Source: Whitmania pigra
Taxonomy: Eukaryota; Annelida; Clitellata; Hirudinida; Haemopidae
DNA: 64,000 bases
Assembly: GCA_021613335.1 (NCBI GenBank)
Contig: JAJTWR010000266.1
Location: 4,791,001-4,855,000 of the forward strand
Direction of reading: 5' to 3'
Shown here: positions 28,001-40,600 of the stretch, in pieces
Layout of the letters: every line of letters begins with the position of its first letter
Position numbering within the stretch: position 1 is the first letter of the stretch
The notes under the pieces: model-generated
Databases searched by the model: none
What the model saw: only the letters and a program-made list of their open reading frames with translations
Told to the model about the DNA's origin: nothing
Program-made: the position numbers and the translations under genes

Positions 28001-30007
28001 TTAAAGTCAGTTGCATAACTGAAATGATTACGATTATTTACCTTCAGCGAGGTTTTCTTGAGGTTTTAATGCATCCTCTTGTGGGTTGCCATCATTATCA
28101 CCATCATCACCACATGTGAAAGGTTTATTCTGAAAATGACCCTCTGAGGTATCCCAATGTTTAGATGGAGGAGGATTCCTGAACAAATCCAATTGCAGAC
28201 TTTGAGACATGCAATGCTCACCAATCAAAGAATCAAGAGACTGAGTTTCATCAGACTGTTCAACTTGACCTGAATATGTATCATAACCTGGCCCAAATAT
28301 CTCACTGTCACCATCATCGTAATCATCGAAGTCGTCATCTTCAGTGTAAGAAGATTCATCTTCAAAGTCCTCGTCATCTTCAGCATAATCATCAACAATC
28401 TCCGTTCGTCTGTATATTTTTTGATGTAACATGTCAAAGACAAGTAAGGTGCACATTTGTAAAAAAATTACCAAAAAACATCACTAAGTAAGACTTAGTA
28501 TGACAATAAAACATTAGAATTCATTGCTTTAAATGTTCAACATAGTTTTTAAATTTTGACATTGAATCATCGTGCATTCAATCTTACAAACGTTGAATTA
28601 TTAATTATAAAAATTAACTCTGTTCATTAACATTTGTTTAACTTTTGCTTTCATTTAAAAATTTCTCAAAACTCTTGAAATTAGGTTCTAATTAATAAGT
28701 AGTTCAATTAACCAATTTCATTAAAATTTCATTTCAGATTCATTAAAAATTTATTGAAAAATTGCCCTTTGTCATCACAAACATTAAATTCCGGTAACAA
28801 TAAATTATTTGTGTAAATAATTAATCACCATATATGAGGCCATTAAAAGGCAATCAAATCGTAAGACTATTTTAATGTCAAACCTGCCATCTGCATCATT
28901 AGAAATAACTGATTTGCAGACATTTTCATCAGCAGGACCCTCCCTTGAGGGCTGCAAAATTGAAGTATCAACACTGGGGTTCAGTAATTCCAAGTCCTAA
29001 CAAATAAAATCATTTCGTTATTCATTTGGTGCCATACTAACATTTATTTAGAATAATTTCTGAAATAGAAGTCCTTTATTTAAACAGCCTAAAGTTTCTC
29101 AATTTTTTTACTTTGTTGATAGGTTGTCAGGTGAAAAGTCCAATGGTAATGGGTAAACTTTAATAATGATGCTTTTAAAATGCAATTTGATCTACACAAA
29201 CATTTATAGTGAAAATAAATCCAAACTTGAAAAAAATCTTTGAAGGCTCTGCTTTCCACAAGATATTTTCGTTGACCAATGAAATTCAGGAGGTCCTGCG
29301 CGCTCTGCATGCGATCCTTGATGACGCCTGCATCAAATCTGTCTGTAACAAACAAACAAACAAAGGATATGACAATATTATAAGCATACAGCTTTCTTCC
29401 ATTGTTTAAAGAAGATTAAAAATCAACCTTTCTACAAACTTACGAAACAACTGGGGCTTTGGAAAATCAGGAAATTCTTCCTTTCTATGGAGTGAGGCAT
29501 GAAGGGAGGACAGGGACAAGTACAGCCTATAGAACTCATTGTATCTTTTCCATGAGACAGACTAAAGAACATTTGGTAATAATTTGTTAACCACATACAC
29601 CTATAAAATCACTCTTTGAAATATTTTTGCCAATAAAAATCCATTAGCAATAACAAGAAGCAACAGAATCACCTCTTGAACTGCTTCATCAAAAGCTTCA
29701 ACATCTAGTTTCTGTGACATAAATAATGGTCATGAAATTCCATATATTAACATTTTCACTAACAAAATCAATATGTTGAAGTTCAAGGAATTGCTACTTA
29801 TTTGACATCAAATGCAGATTTAGCAGTCATCACAAGCAATTTAGCTTTAATAATACAATTTTAAATGAACAGATTCATGGCTATATTGACAACAACGCCT
29901 ACTTTCTCTACAACTTTGTAAATGGTGTGTCCTCTTCTATGAAGGGTCGGGTCGGTTACGCTGTAACACCTTATAATGCGACTCTCATCAGAATATTTAG
30001 AACTCAT
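22041..30007 (-). CDS. RPS6KC1: RPS6KC1-like PX-MIT-pseudokinase protein
   Basis: Ribosomal protein S6 kinase delta-1/RPK118-type protein, an endosomal phosphoinositide-binding scaffold. Fifteen exons: 29903-30007, 29673-29711, 29444-29561, 29227-29342, 28884-28996, 28042-28409, 27645-27820, 24868-25042, 24512-24627, 24200-24349, 22816-23894, 22595-22722, 22448-22530, 22208-22303 and 22041-22133, summing to 985 codons. Order: PX domain (YSVTDPTLHRRGHTIYKV; SVSWKRYNEFYRLY), acidic linker, MIT-like helices (exons 24868 and 24512), then a kinase domain split by a ~260-residue disordered insert. The catalytic loop CRDLNPDN is kept, but the DFG position reads SYF and no glycine loop is seen, as in the vertebrate protein, so activity is doubtful. 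The C-lobe ends CERIGPDEIKSHPFF. RPS6KL1 is excluded by the PX domain. Confidence 0.92.
24727..24857. repeat. 25-bp minisatellite, five units, at a splice donor
   Basis: GGAACTATAATTATATATTA-type units recur at 24736, 24761, 24786, 24811 and 24836, an exact 25-bp period. The array lies in an intron of the RPS6KC1-like gene and ends about 10 bp from the 5' splice site of the exon 24868-25042 (minus strand). Confidence 0.9.
26239..26290. other. GC-rich hairpin patch inside the foldback element
   Basis: CCCACGAGAAGTGGG can pair as a 5-bp stem with a five-base loop, and CGACGCGTCG is a 10-bp palindrome right after it. It lies directly upstream of the 25-bp satellite. Function unknown. Confidence 0.5.
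26305..26660. repeat. 25-bp minisatellite, about 14 units
   Basis: Unit ATGAACATTAGAGCTCAAAA plus TTGAA, near-identical across about 356 bp. The only variation noticed is an A/G change (TAGAGCTC or TAGGGCTC). High homogeneity suggests recent expansion. Confidence 0.95.
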
Positions 30008-30554
30008 GATTATCAATCTCGCCAATAATTGATACTAAGTTATAAAATGTATGTTTACATATTTGATGTTTTGGTTTGTTGCACCCCTGTTAATTTAAAT
30101 ATGAATGAGCATAAATTGTAAAACATGCAAAAGATGGAATACGTATTCAAATTGAAATTATTGCATATCTAATATATATAAGTATAATTAACTAGATTTT
30201 ATTATTGACTTTTACCTCAACGTTCAATGTAATTAAACTTCAAAAAGGGATTTTTCTTTGAAATTCCATTTACTCACAATTTACGTGTCTCTCGCATCGA
30301 TTTTTTTTAATTGTTTTAGATTTTCAATTAACGAAGCTATTCTAAGATTATTTCAGTAAGCATTTCGAGAGAGCGTAATTATGAGCGTGATTCTATATTA
30401 AGAAATACTAAAAAGTTCTGCTTGTCAGACATCACATCTAATACAGTGTTTTCCAGAAAATTCCAAGCCCTAACTTTATTTTTCAAGGTGTTCATAATGT
30501 AAGCCTGAAATTAAGTCAATTAAGCCACAGTCATGATCTTAACCGACATTTAAA
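30008..30554. other. Upstream region of the RPS6KC1-like gene
   Basis: AT-rich sequence presumed to contain the promoter of the minus-strand gene. No specific element recognised. Confidence 0.4.
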
Positions 30555-30672
30555 CAGGGATGCAATTTGGGGGGTCAGGGGCGAAGCGATTTTAAACTAG
30601 ACGCAAAAAAGGTCGTCTTCTCAAGTTGTGCGAGCGTTTGCCCCCTTGTAAAAACCTGAAATGACGTCCCTG
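30555..30672 (+). mobile_element. Short MITE-like repeat, copy 2
   Basis: 118 bp starting CAGGGATGCAATTT and ending GAAATGACGTCCCTG, an imperfect terminal inverted repeat. Flanks CATTTAAA and CATTTACG agree at 6 of 8 bases, compatible with an aged 8-bp hAT-type target duplication. It resembles the copy at 14588-14726 internally. Confidence 0.65.
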
Positions 30673-30869
30673 CATTTACGATACTACTGATGTAAAACTA
30701 TTTTTGGAAATAGGGGAGCCTCGGCTGGTCCTGGTTATGGCGAGTATTGAAGTACGAACGGTAGAAGGCTTTCAGATAACCTCGTTAATCAACGCCGTTA
30801 ATATATCTACCTACCTGAACTAGGCACTCAGTTTGTCCAAAGCATTTTCAATTGTTTGTTTTCTATTCA

Positions 30870-31520
<651 letters not shown>

Positions 31521-32526
31521 AATGACAATAAATGTTTATTAACGTCCGTTACATTACTGAATGTAATCCCGCAACGGGATTCGAGGAGACTAAGGCAATG
31601 TCGTAAACAATTTAATAAAGGTAAGAGTAGGAATTTAAATAAATTTTTTTTGAGAGCATGTATACTTTATAAAGTTTCGGCTAAAACTTTGGCCTAACTA
31701 GCTAAGCAATGCTGAGAGCTATTGGCTGTTTTCTAGCTTCGATGTGTTGGTCTAAAAGGCTTAAAATTTATAAAAAATAATGGATTTCTCGCTTGTTCCG
31801 AGCTCCTCACATGCTTTGACCCCGTTCCGCACAGTTTGAAATTTGGCAGGTTAATATTGCTCCATCTATTTATTAGGATAGCGTTATGAAGATTGAAACA
31901 ACTGCTTTGTTCCCGGACATCTTGCTCCAGCCTCGAACTGGTACGTTCACAACACATCCCTGTAAGGACAACTGGCTAAATTTATAAATCTGTCATAAGA
32001 GGATCAGTCGGACTTGAAGCTCGATTTGATGGCAGAACCGCTTGAGAGCATCAATCAATCATTATTCTAACTGCAATACTCGATTCATATTTGTAGTTCA
32101 TTTAAAATGTTTAAACAATTATTGTCTCTGGATTGCTTTATAGTTTCTACTTATTATTTTGCTTATGATTTGTAGACTTGCCCATTTACAATCCTTAACT
32201 AATACTTCAATACTCCATCAAGAAATTCGATTTTAACTTTGGGGTTTTGGTTTCCCATCTTATCTTACCCCGGCAACGTCACTAGAATCATTGTTGTTGT
32301 TTATGTATTTCACTTCTAAATATTAAAAAAAATATATTTAAAACCTTTTTACGCACATCCAACACTTACAAGATTTAGTTAGTTTTAAATATGAAAACAT
32401 GAGATATATTGTCATGTTTTTAAATTATTTAGTTTGTAACATTATTTGAGTTTCTAAACGTTACAACAGTTTCAGTGAGATGGCAGCTCTTGCTAAATTC
32501 AGGATGGCAGCAACCACCAAATGTGC
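31521..32526. other. Intergenic interval, no gene recognised
   Basis: A 74-codon minus-strand frame at 31733-31957 is less AT-rich than its surroundings and could be a retroelement fragment, but I recognise no domain in it. Confidence 0.35.
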
Positions 32527-32534
32527 TTACTAGC

Positions 32535-34074
32535 CAGTGATGGGCACAAATCAAATCAAATCTCAATGGTCAAATCTCAAATCATTTGTAAAATGATTTA
32601 AATCTCAACTACCAAATCTCAAATAGAATCAAAAAATTCCAAATAGAATCAAATCCCAAACGCCCAAATACCAAATCAAATCAAATCTTCCGAAAATTTC
32701 CTGCTGCCCTATCTTCGCAAATTTTTTCGAGCAAAACACAATGAAATTAACAGCCAACATTTTTACAGTTTTATTTTTTTTTTATTTATTTATTGAAACC
32801 AAAAAGAGGTGTTTGATAACCAGTACATATAGATAATCAGTACATATTACCGTTTAAAAAAATCATTAAAACTCAGTTTTCTGTTCCCTCAAGAGCAACA
32901 GTGACTCCACAGTTGGTGCTGATAATCGATTTCTTCTGGCAGAGACGAAAGCACCTGAAATTGAAAACAGTCTCTCCACACTTCCAGATGATGCCGGGAT
33001 GCTTAGAAGTCTACGCGCAAGTCGTTGTAGTTTTGGAAAGCGTTGACCATTAGCTGCCCAAAATTGTTCAGCAGTGATGTTGTGATCCGTTGGAGCATTA
33101 AGATACACTGAATCCTCTTCGTCACTAACCTGCAATATATACATATTATTTAATAATTAACGTACATTTCCAATCCAATATAATTTGTTCATACCTGAGG
33201 ACAATGGTATTTTGCAAAAATGCTCCGCCGACCAGAACTGGTAGCTGGTTCAGGTAGATTCTTTTCTGTTCGGCATGAGGTTTTAGACTGTGCAGTGTTA
33301 TTTCATCTGACTTTATTGAATTCATCATGTGAAGAAGAAGAGATCTTGCCTCATTGGCTGATGGGATTATTAATGTAGGACTTTTCTGTGAGTCACTGTC
33401 AGTAAAATGCGAATCAAACAGCGGGGTGGTACCAAAAGGAACTAGTTTGAAACGACTATCCAACACAGTTGAGACCACATACTCTGGTCTTCTCATAGAT
33501 TCCTGGAATCTGTTATGAAGAGCTGCACGAAGGTTTTTTTTTCAGAGCAATTAACTGAGTTTTACAATTTTCAATTGCTTCATCAATCCCAATTAATGCA
33601 GGTATCACTTGAGAAATTGTGACACCATCACCTTGCAGCACCTGTATTGCTTCTTCAAATGGCTCAAGTAAAGAGACAAGCTCAAGCAGCAAAGAACGTG
33701 AAACCGTGATTCGAGGGACACGTGCACTTGAGCTGAATTTGACTTCCCTGGCTTTAACTAGAGTTTCATTAACCGCCTTCCATACTGCATCTTGAGATAA
33801 TCTTCTTAGCATTATCAGATTAGAGTTCCATCTGGTAGGCACAGCGGCTAACAAAGTCAAACCATCTGATTTTTTCTGGAGCTCTTCATTCCATCTTTAT
33901 TTCAATGATTTGATTTGAAAAAGCAAATCAAATCAAAAAAAGGCAAATCTAATCGAATCAAAATCACTGAGGCAAAAATCGAATCCAACAATGTTCAAAT
34001 CAAATCGCAACCTTGCCTAAATCACGATTCAAATCATTTCAAATCGCAATCGCGATTTATTTTGCCCATCACTG
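32535..34074 (-). mobile_element. hAT transposon, internally deleted, perfect target duplication
   Basis: Terminal repeats CAGTGATGGGCA at the left and TGCCCATCACTG at the right bound a 1540-bp element. The 8-bp target duplication TTACTAGC is identical on both sides (32527-32534 and 34075-34082). Subterminal regions are rich in AAATC/AAATCA-type short repeats at both ends. Inside is a minus-strand transposase remnant. The perfect duplication suggests fairly recent insertion. Confidence 0.92.
32866..33860 (-). pseudogene. hAT transposase C-terminal remnant
   Basis: Minus-strand frames at 33513-33860, 33146-33496 and 32866-33144 together form the C-terminal half of a ZBED-type hAT transposase. 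PTRWNSNL lies near the start; the dimerisation region at the end has ASSGSVERLFSISG and RRNRLSAPTVESLLLL. A one-base shift in a T8 tract near 33533 breaks the frame. A short intron of about 65 bp with GT-AG ends near 33196/33132 would join the last two parts. The N-terminal BED finger and the first catalytic Asp region are missing. Not functional as it stands. Confidence 0.88.
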
Positions 34075-35006
34075 TTACTAGCATACATAAACCTACCAGA
34101 GAACGAGATATGTGAACACATCCTTATCATGTATATTTCATTTGTACGATGTACAACACCAAATAACATAATTAGTTGGCTGCACCAAGTTCCGACCACA
34201 GTTGTTACTTTGTATCCAGCCAGCCTGCAAGCCAGTCGCTAAACGTCAAACTATCGCTGCAAGAATCTCTGCCATCTAGCAAACGGTTCGACGCAACATT
34301 GAGCATTATACAATAGACTAAAAATGCTTGCACTAAAAAGCATCTTGCTCAAAATTATATGTGAGATTAAGGATAAGGTTTTGTCAAAAAATGTCTTTAC
34401 AAAATATTTTGAAAAATACATTTAAAAAAATATTAAATTATCAGCGTCTTAGGCGACCCCTAAGTTCGATCGTTTGATACCATAAAAATAAGGTATATCA
34501 GTGGAGCTATCTCAATGTTTGGGAAAGTGTCCTGCACACCCTTATTTGTTAGCAATTTGTTTTAGTATATCCTTAATCTGCTGATGGTCATGCTTAAGTT
34601 TCTTCATCTCTGCAGGACCAACGCGTTCTTGTGACACGTTTGAGAATCAATGATGAATCAACGCCTCAGTCAAAAGTTGATGCCGATGCGTTGAAATTGT
34701 GAAGAAGAAGAAGAACATCTTCTCAAGAAAGTAAAATAATTGCACAGCACTTCTTGAGCAGCATTGTATAGCATTTTTTCCAATCAAGTTTAAAGAACGT
34801 GATGTACAAGGAATCCAGTACACTGTTCTTCTCTCCCTCTTTGGCTTGTAGACCATTGTACTTGCCATTCATTGCAGATGCATTATCGTAGCAACAGTTT
34901 CCAAGGTCTAGGTCACGTATCTTCAGAAATTCCATCAAGCCATCGAACATCTCTTGAACGCCATGACCTTTGTTTGCCATAAATGTTAAAAAATGTTCCA
35001 CTAGGC

Positions 35007-36312
35007 CAGGGGTTCCCAACCTTTTTGTGCCCATGGCTCCCTTAGAAGACAAAATGTGGTCCACGGCCCCCTATCAAATTATTTTAAGAAAAAAGTAATG
35101 AACAATAATTTACTGTCAAAAAAGAACCATACAATGTATTTTGAAATCAAATTTTTAATGTGAAGATTGCTCCCGCTTCTTGTTCACAAGTAGATGAAAT
35201 CTGGGCTTTGATTTTGACAGGGCCACTCCCATGTTATCCTTTGCATCAAGTTTGTATCGCGATTTTGTTTTGATTGTCAGCAGGGTTAAAAATCCAGCTT
35301 CACAGAGGTAGGTTGTCAGAAAAAGAATGATGGATGTCATGGCTCTTTTGGATAGAACTGGGTATGGTATCATCATGGATCACCAAAAGTTAGCCAAACT
35401 TTTGACCTGAAACTCCCTCTTTGTGCCTCAGACCAATGAGATCATCTTTGGCCAAGTCCTGATCATCCGCACTTTCCAAATGGACTAAAAATGGATTCCT
35501 GACCCAGGTATCATGGGGCTGCAACTCTTTCGTAATAAAGTAGTCATGAAATGATGCTTCATCAGAGTTTCTAAGTGAGCCAAAATGTCGCCTGGTATGG
35601 TGCCAACTGCATCCAGACTGGGTTGCAGAGACTCTTCTAATCTTGGAAAATTGGCAAAGTTGTTATTCTCCACTCTTCTGATCCACAGAAATGAACTTAG
35701 TTTCTCACCAGCATCAATAACAGTAATGTTAGGACCCTGAATCTTAGTGGTAGGCTCATTTAAATGTGTTAAAATGTCAGCCAAATATGCCAGTGATAGG
35801 CTGAATTCTGGCAGACAAAATATACTTTCAAGGTCACTCTGTTTCTCTTGTAAGAACACCTCAATCTGCAGTTTCATTAGTCGGCTGAAAATCTGCCCTC
35901 TGGATATCCACCTGACGTAAGTATGAAAGAGCAAAACTTCAAAAGGAGCACCAGACTCCTTGCAGAGTTCCTTGAATAGTCTGTGGTTTATTGCTCTTGC
36001 ACGGATGTAGTTCACCACTTTTACTACTGTTGACATCACCTCTTTCAATCCATTTGGAAGAGTCTTTGATGCAAGGGCATATCGATGGAGCATGCAATGA
36101 GTGACAGTCACATGAGATGCCTCAGCTCTGACACTTTCCTGTACTTTATCATAAACTCTGCTCCATACTCGTTACTTGTGCATAAATATTATTCTCGGAT
36201 TTTTTAAAAAGTTAGTTTAAAAAGAATTTTGAAAATTTGTTATGCTGATTTTTGGAAAGTACTCCACGGCTCCCCTGGACCCCCTTCACAGCTCCCAGGT
36301 TGGGAACCCCTG
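35007..36312 (-). mobile_element. ZBED5/FAM200-like hAT nested in another hAT
   Basis: Termini CAGGGGTTCCCAACC and GGTTGGGAACCCCTG bound 1306 bp. Flanking octamers CACTAGGC and CACCAGGC match at 7 of 8. The minus-strand remnant at 35485-36111 has TVTHCMLHRYALASK and VRWISRGQ. The remnant at 35155-35376 has LSKRAMTSIILF and FLTTYLCEAGF then IKTKSRYKLD. A stop codon sits directly before the second part and the N-terminal half is lost. Defective copy. Confidence 0.88.
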
Positions 36313-36448
36313 CACCAGGCCATCTTTCTCAATACAAGCTATAAAATCAAATTAAGAAGATGCAAATGAACTTCAAAATAGGTTTCTATGGTATGTAAAC
36401 AGGATAGTTTTAAGAAAATTCCTTTTTAGCTCATTATTGATAGTTTAA

Positions 36449-36892
36449 TGATGGGTAGAGGTAAAGTTTTGTCCGAAAATGAGAAGGGCAAGATTGAGGC
36501 TTTCAGGAAAGCCAAATATTCAAGATCGAGGATTGCTAAAGAGCTCAACAGGTCCATACAAGTTATTTGTAATTACACGACAAAAGATGGTTTGAATTAA
36601 TAGAAAAGAAAGGAAACATAATTTCATGTTAAATAACATTTTGTATAAAAAATAAATTTTTATTGTTATTACTGGCTTTTGACGTTTATCTCTTATCTTT
36701 TTGGGCACTGCAAAAACACATTTTTGGGATTTTTTACTAAGTTTGAAAACAGTACTTCACCAAATTAAAAAAATAATGTTGGAAGCACTATTTACATAAA
36801 GTACTAAAATTTTTAGAAATTCTCGTGACATATTAGTTGAGATATTGTCAAAAGATGGGTACTCCCTATATATATTGGACTGAGTGTATGTT
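36449..36892 (+). mobile_element. Tc3/mariner-like remnant
   Basis: The plus-strand frame MGRGKVLSENEKGKIEAFR then SRSRIAKELNRS resembles the N-terminal helix-turn-helix of Tc3-type transposases, followed by stops. The right end in reverse complement, TACACTCAGTCCAATATATA, resembles a Tc1/mariner terminal repeat at a TA site. The left terminus and the DDE catalytic part were not found. Confidence 0.65.
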
Positions 36893-36985
36893 TTAATATC
36901 AATCGATGCGCTAAAAGTCTGTATTGGTAGGAGGCCCCTCTTGGTGGGTCTGGGCCCATCGGGTTCCCTCTTAATCAGGCACTGT

Positions 36986-37015
36986 TCGCGACCCACAGGT
37001 TAAGAACCGCTGACT
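36986..37015 (-). mobile_element. Solo hAT terminus
   Basis: Reverse complement reads CAGCGGTTCTTAACCTGTGG then GTCGCGA, closely resembling Charlie/MER-type hAT ends. No partner end was located with confidence. Confidence 0.55.
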
Positions 37016-37673
37016 TAAACCATCTAGTCAGTTTATTTCGGCAAACTGCCTAAAAAACTAAACGCTTAAAATTCTATATATATTTAATAATAAAAAAATA
37101 GTTAAACTGTGCAGAAATTTGTTTATGAGACGCTATGTAATGACCGCTAATAGAAAATCAATTTCCGTAGGTCTAAAACTCAGTTTGAATAAGAGCAAGA
37201 AGAGACTTAGTAAATTCAAGGCGTTGCGGTGAGCAATTTGATATTCTTTATGGCGTCGGAAAGAGGACATTCTTCATTTGATCATCATAACGAGGTAGAT
37301 GTCAAATCCACGAATAATCCAGCTATTAAAGAAAAAGTCAATAATTCAATAATTACGTTTACTGTTCGACTTTGCTTGGTCCTAAATGAGGAAATAGTTT
37401 AGAATCAAAAAGCTTAGAATACATTAGCGTCATCTTTGAAGCATTATAAAATATTACAATATAATAACGTGGTTGAGTAATAAAGGAAGGACACATGGGC
37501 AGACGGGTGCTGTAGGTGCAAGAAACGAATCAGCATAAATATAGAGGAAATGCGCGCTGAAAAAGGCTTGAATGAGCATTGTCGCTTGCCAGAGTTAAAG
37601 CGTTCGTCGTCATAAAATCATTTACTTAAATAAACCTATTAACCTGGAATATATTCACTGACATCTAAACGGA
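37016..37673. other. Upstream region of the MTSS-like gene
   Basis: AT-rich region presumed to hold the promoter and 5' UTR. A possible small open frame from ATG 37251 has no recognised domain. Confidence 0.4.
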
Positions 37674-40600
37674 ATGGAAAAGTTATCTGATAAAAATGGC
37701 GAACGCATGAATGCCTTGTTCCATCTCATAACCGGACAACTCAAGGTATCATCATTTTGCCCTCCATTAAATATAGAATATGAAAAGGTATATACTTTTT
37801 TTAAAACAGAGCAGTGTTTCAGCATGGGAAGATTTCGCGAACAAAGCTACAAAACTCCAGTCTTGCCTGAGGTTAACAAATTTAATTGGGATTTCAATTG
37901 GAACAGATTCTTAAATCACAAATCCTTCCCAGATCCACGGTGATCGCCGCTTCTTCATTCTTGGAAGCTTTTCAAAACATGGCCGATCTTGCATCCAATA
38001 CGCAAGGTGATATTGCTTATAATCATACTTTAATTTACTAGTAATGGTAATAGTTCGTGGTTATAGTAGATTATTCTATATCAATAATGATTATACAAGT
38101 TTGTTTAAAAAAATTGTATCGATAAAAACATTGAGTAAAAAAAATTAATTCAAATGCTGCAAAGGCTATTTGGCACACATTCAGGACGACTATTTTCTGA
38201 AGCTACGAACAAACAAATCAAATGATGACATCCGCCGACATAAACAATTTAGATTATCGTCCATGCAAACTCCATGGCAACATCACTTGTGCATTAGAAG
38301 TACTCGTGTAAAATTATATAAAATTCATCGTGGCAGGGAAATATTATTTTAAGTCAATTAACTTTTCCTGCACGTTGTCCTCGACATTAATGGTAATCAG
38401 ATCTTTGTGTGGCCATTTCCTCTAATTTGAAATAATGACAAATGAACTGTCATTATTATCAATTGACGTTTTCAATGTCGATTGCTCGTGCAAATTCTGA
38501 TGAGATTGGAGCTCTGAGTAGTTTAGACATTTAGGAATTATTACCGTTTGCCACCGTAGGCACGTACCTTTAATGACTTTAAAATATTATTTTAGGCCGT
38601 TTCTTCATAAAACATGCATGCTCATCATGCTTTGTGTCGAGCTTTCAAGAAATTGTTAAAATCAAGTTATAAACTATCCTCCGTTAAAAATTTTTTTTCC
38701 TTTAAACCCAGACGTCGGGTGAATGACTTTCATTCTTCATAAGTGATGAATTAAAAGAGACTAAACTCGCTTAAAAATAACAAGGAATGACAATATTTAC
38801 AAGCTTTATTCTTTTGGAAGAACTTTCAAACCTGATTTAATACCAAAGCCATTGTTGATAAAAGCGAGAACTGCACCTTGGCCCAATGTTGTGGTCATCC
38901 ATCGTTCACATACTGCTTTCCATGGAAAATCCTTGCGGGTGCCATGCATGGTAATCTTCGTTGATCGAGTTTCTGGAAACTCTCATTCACAGCCATCTGT
39001 GATCAGGCTTAACAATAAACTGTCGGAGTTGTGTAGTTGTCGACGCCAGTGCAGAAGCAACTCGACCACGATGATTGTTTTTATGAAGAAAAATGAAACA
39101 TGCCGCAATATTCGGGTCAAATTTGTGGAAAGAAATACATCAAGTGTTGCCAAGGAGATGATATGTTTGCTCCTCTTCTGTGATGGAGTTTCAGAGTTTT
39201 TTTTTAAATTTAATTTTTTAGTTTTTATTTATTTAACTATAAAAACGTTTTATATTAAATTAAATATATTTTGACTAATCTTTCACTAACATTTTGTGAA
39301 ACTACGTGAACCTTGAGCGTAAAATAGCATTAAGCTAAACAAAGGAATAATTCAGGGATTTTTCCATTTCAAAATAATATTTCTTTATTTCAAAGGAACA
39401 AGAGACATCGGCATCTCACTGACAAGACTCTGCCTCCGTCACCGAAGCATCCACATTAAGTTGAAAAACATGACTAAGTTTGTGTGACGCTTTTTCCATT
39501 CTCTTGCAACTGATCAAATAAATCGATCAGAAATTGTTCGCTATTCGGGCTGAATTTCTGTAGCATGTTTATTAATTGCTCAGAGAGTTAATGTTATGAA
39601 ATCCGTTGCCCGACAGGCTTTGTATTAGCAGCTTATTGATTCTTATCGGACTCTCACTACTTTGAGACTAATCCAGACAATCAGTGTCGAGAAACTCCTC
39701 AAGAATTGCAAATCTCTTCGACATGTTTGCACAGACATTGTATTCCTTTTCGTTTGTTCTGCTGTTCTTCGATAGAAATTAAATTTATCAGAGATAAACT
39801 AATTACATGGGTTTTGCTGTCCTAGCTTCTTATTCAATTAAGCAATTAGTTTTATTGTGCTCCGCAGTTCTATGGTTTCCATGCTCGTCACGCCCATAAC
39901 CGAGAAACTCGACGAGTGGAAAAAAATGGTCAGTCAACTGGAGAAGGACCACAACAGAGGTGGGTGTGTTTGAGGATTGATTGGACTTCCTACTGTCTGA
40001 TCATATCCCGAGGCCATCTTTCGGGCAGACTTCTGCCATTAGACACCCACGTGAATTGCATTTTCCTTCCAATATGTTGCTCTGCCCGAGGGTTTGGACA
40101 TTTTAAAAAATATTTTCTATGCGGCATGGTTTTATTAAATAGAGCTTTTAAACTGGATGTTGGAAATTCCGGTGCTTAAGTTTTTATTACTTGTTGCATC
40201 GTGTTGTTCTCTTGTCATGATGGAACAATCCGACAATTTTAACGAACATGTAGTCAAAGTAAGAATCAAAGCAAAACTCTTTTATGCTTAAATTGAAGCT
40301 TAATTTTTTTTTGTCTTCTATTGCAGTACCCTTTAACTACCTATCTTAATGACATCACTTTGCCATAATTTATTCTTTCAACAAGCTATACTATTCTAAT
40401 TTCTAAATCTGTTCCCATTTCAGAGAACCAGTTAATATAAAATATTTTCCTTAAATTAATTTATTTAGCTAAAATTAATTTACATCCATCTGTCAATAAA
40501 TTTCGATGCCTGAGAAACCCCCAACTCATAATCGCCATGTTTCATGACTCGACGATGACAGATATAAAGACTTTGATGGGCTGCTTGTAACGATCAATCA

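Larger units (their letters stand above)
34440..36985 (-). mobile_element. ZMYM1-like hAT element, interrupted
   Basis: Transposase fragments lie on both sides of the inserted element 35007-36312. DFIACIEKDG comes from about 36320-36350, and EHFLTFMANKGHGV from about 34960-35000. The reading resumes across the insertion site once one target copy is removed. Further on come NCCYDNASAMNG (34880-34920) and YWIPCTSRSLNLIG, STHRHQLL in another frame. The right end CAGTGCCTGATTAAG (reverse strand, at 36985) looks like a hAT terminus, and CAGCGTCTTAGGCGACCCC near 34440 may be a decayed opposite end. The outer limits are uncertain. Confidence 0.65.

Noticed and set aside
28225..28443. Second minus-strand frame overlapping the acidic linker
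   Set aside because: Out-of-frame shadow of the coding exon 28042-28409, which has the right phases on both sides.
36757..36996. 79-codon minus-strand frame
   Set aside because: Lies across two transposon ends; no protein similarity.
37810..37943. Continuous frame from MEKLSDKNG through to SFPDPR
   Set aside because: Reads through an intron; splicing at 37745/37810 and 37871/37933 restores the conserved WEDFANKATKLQ segment.
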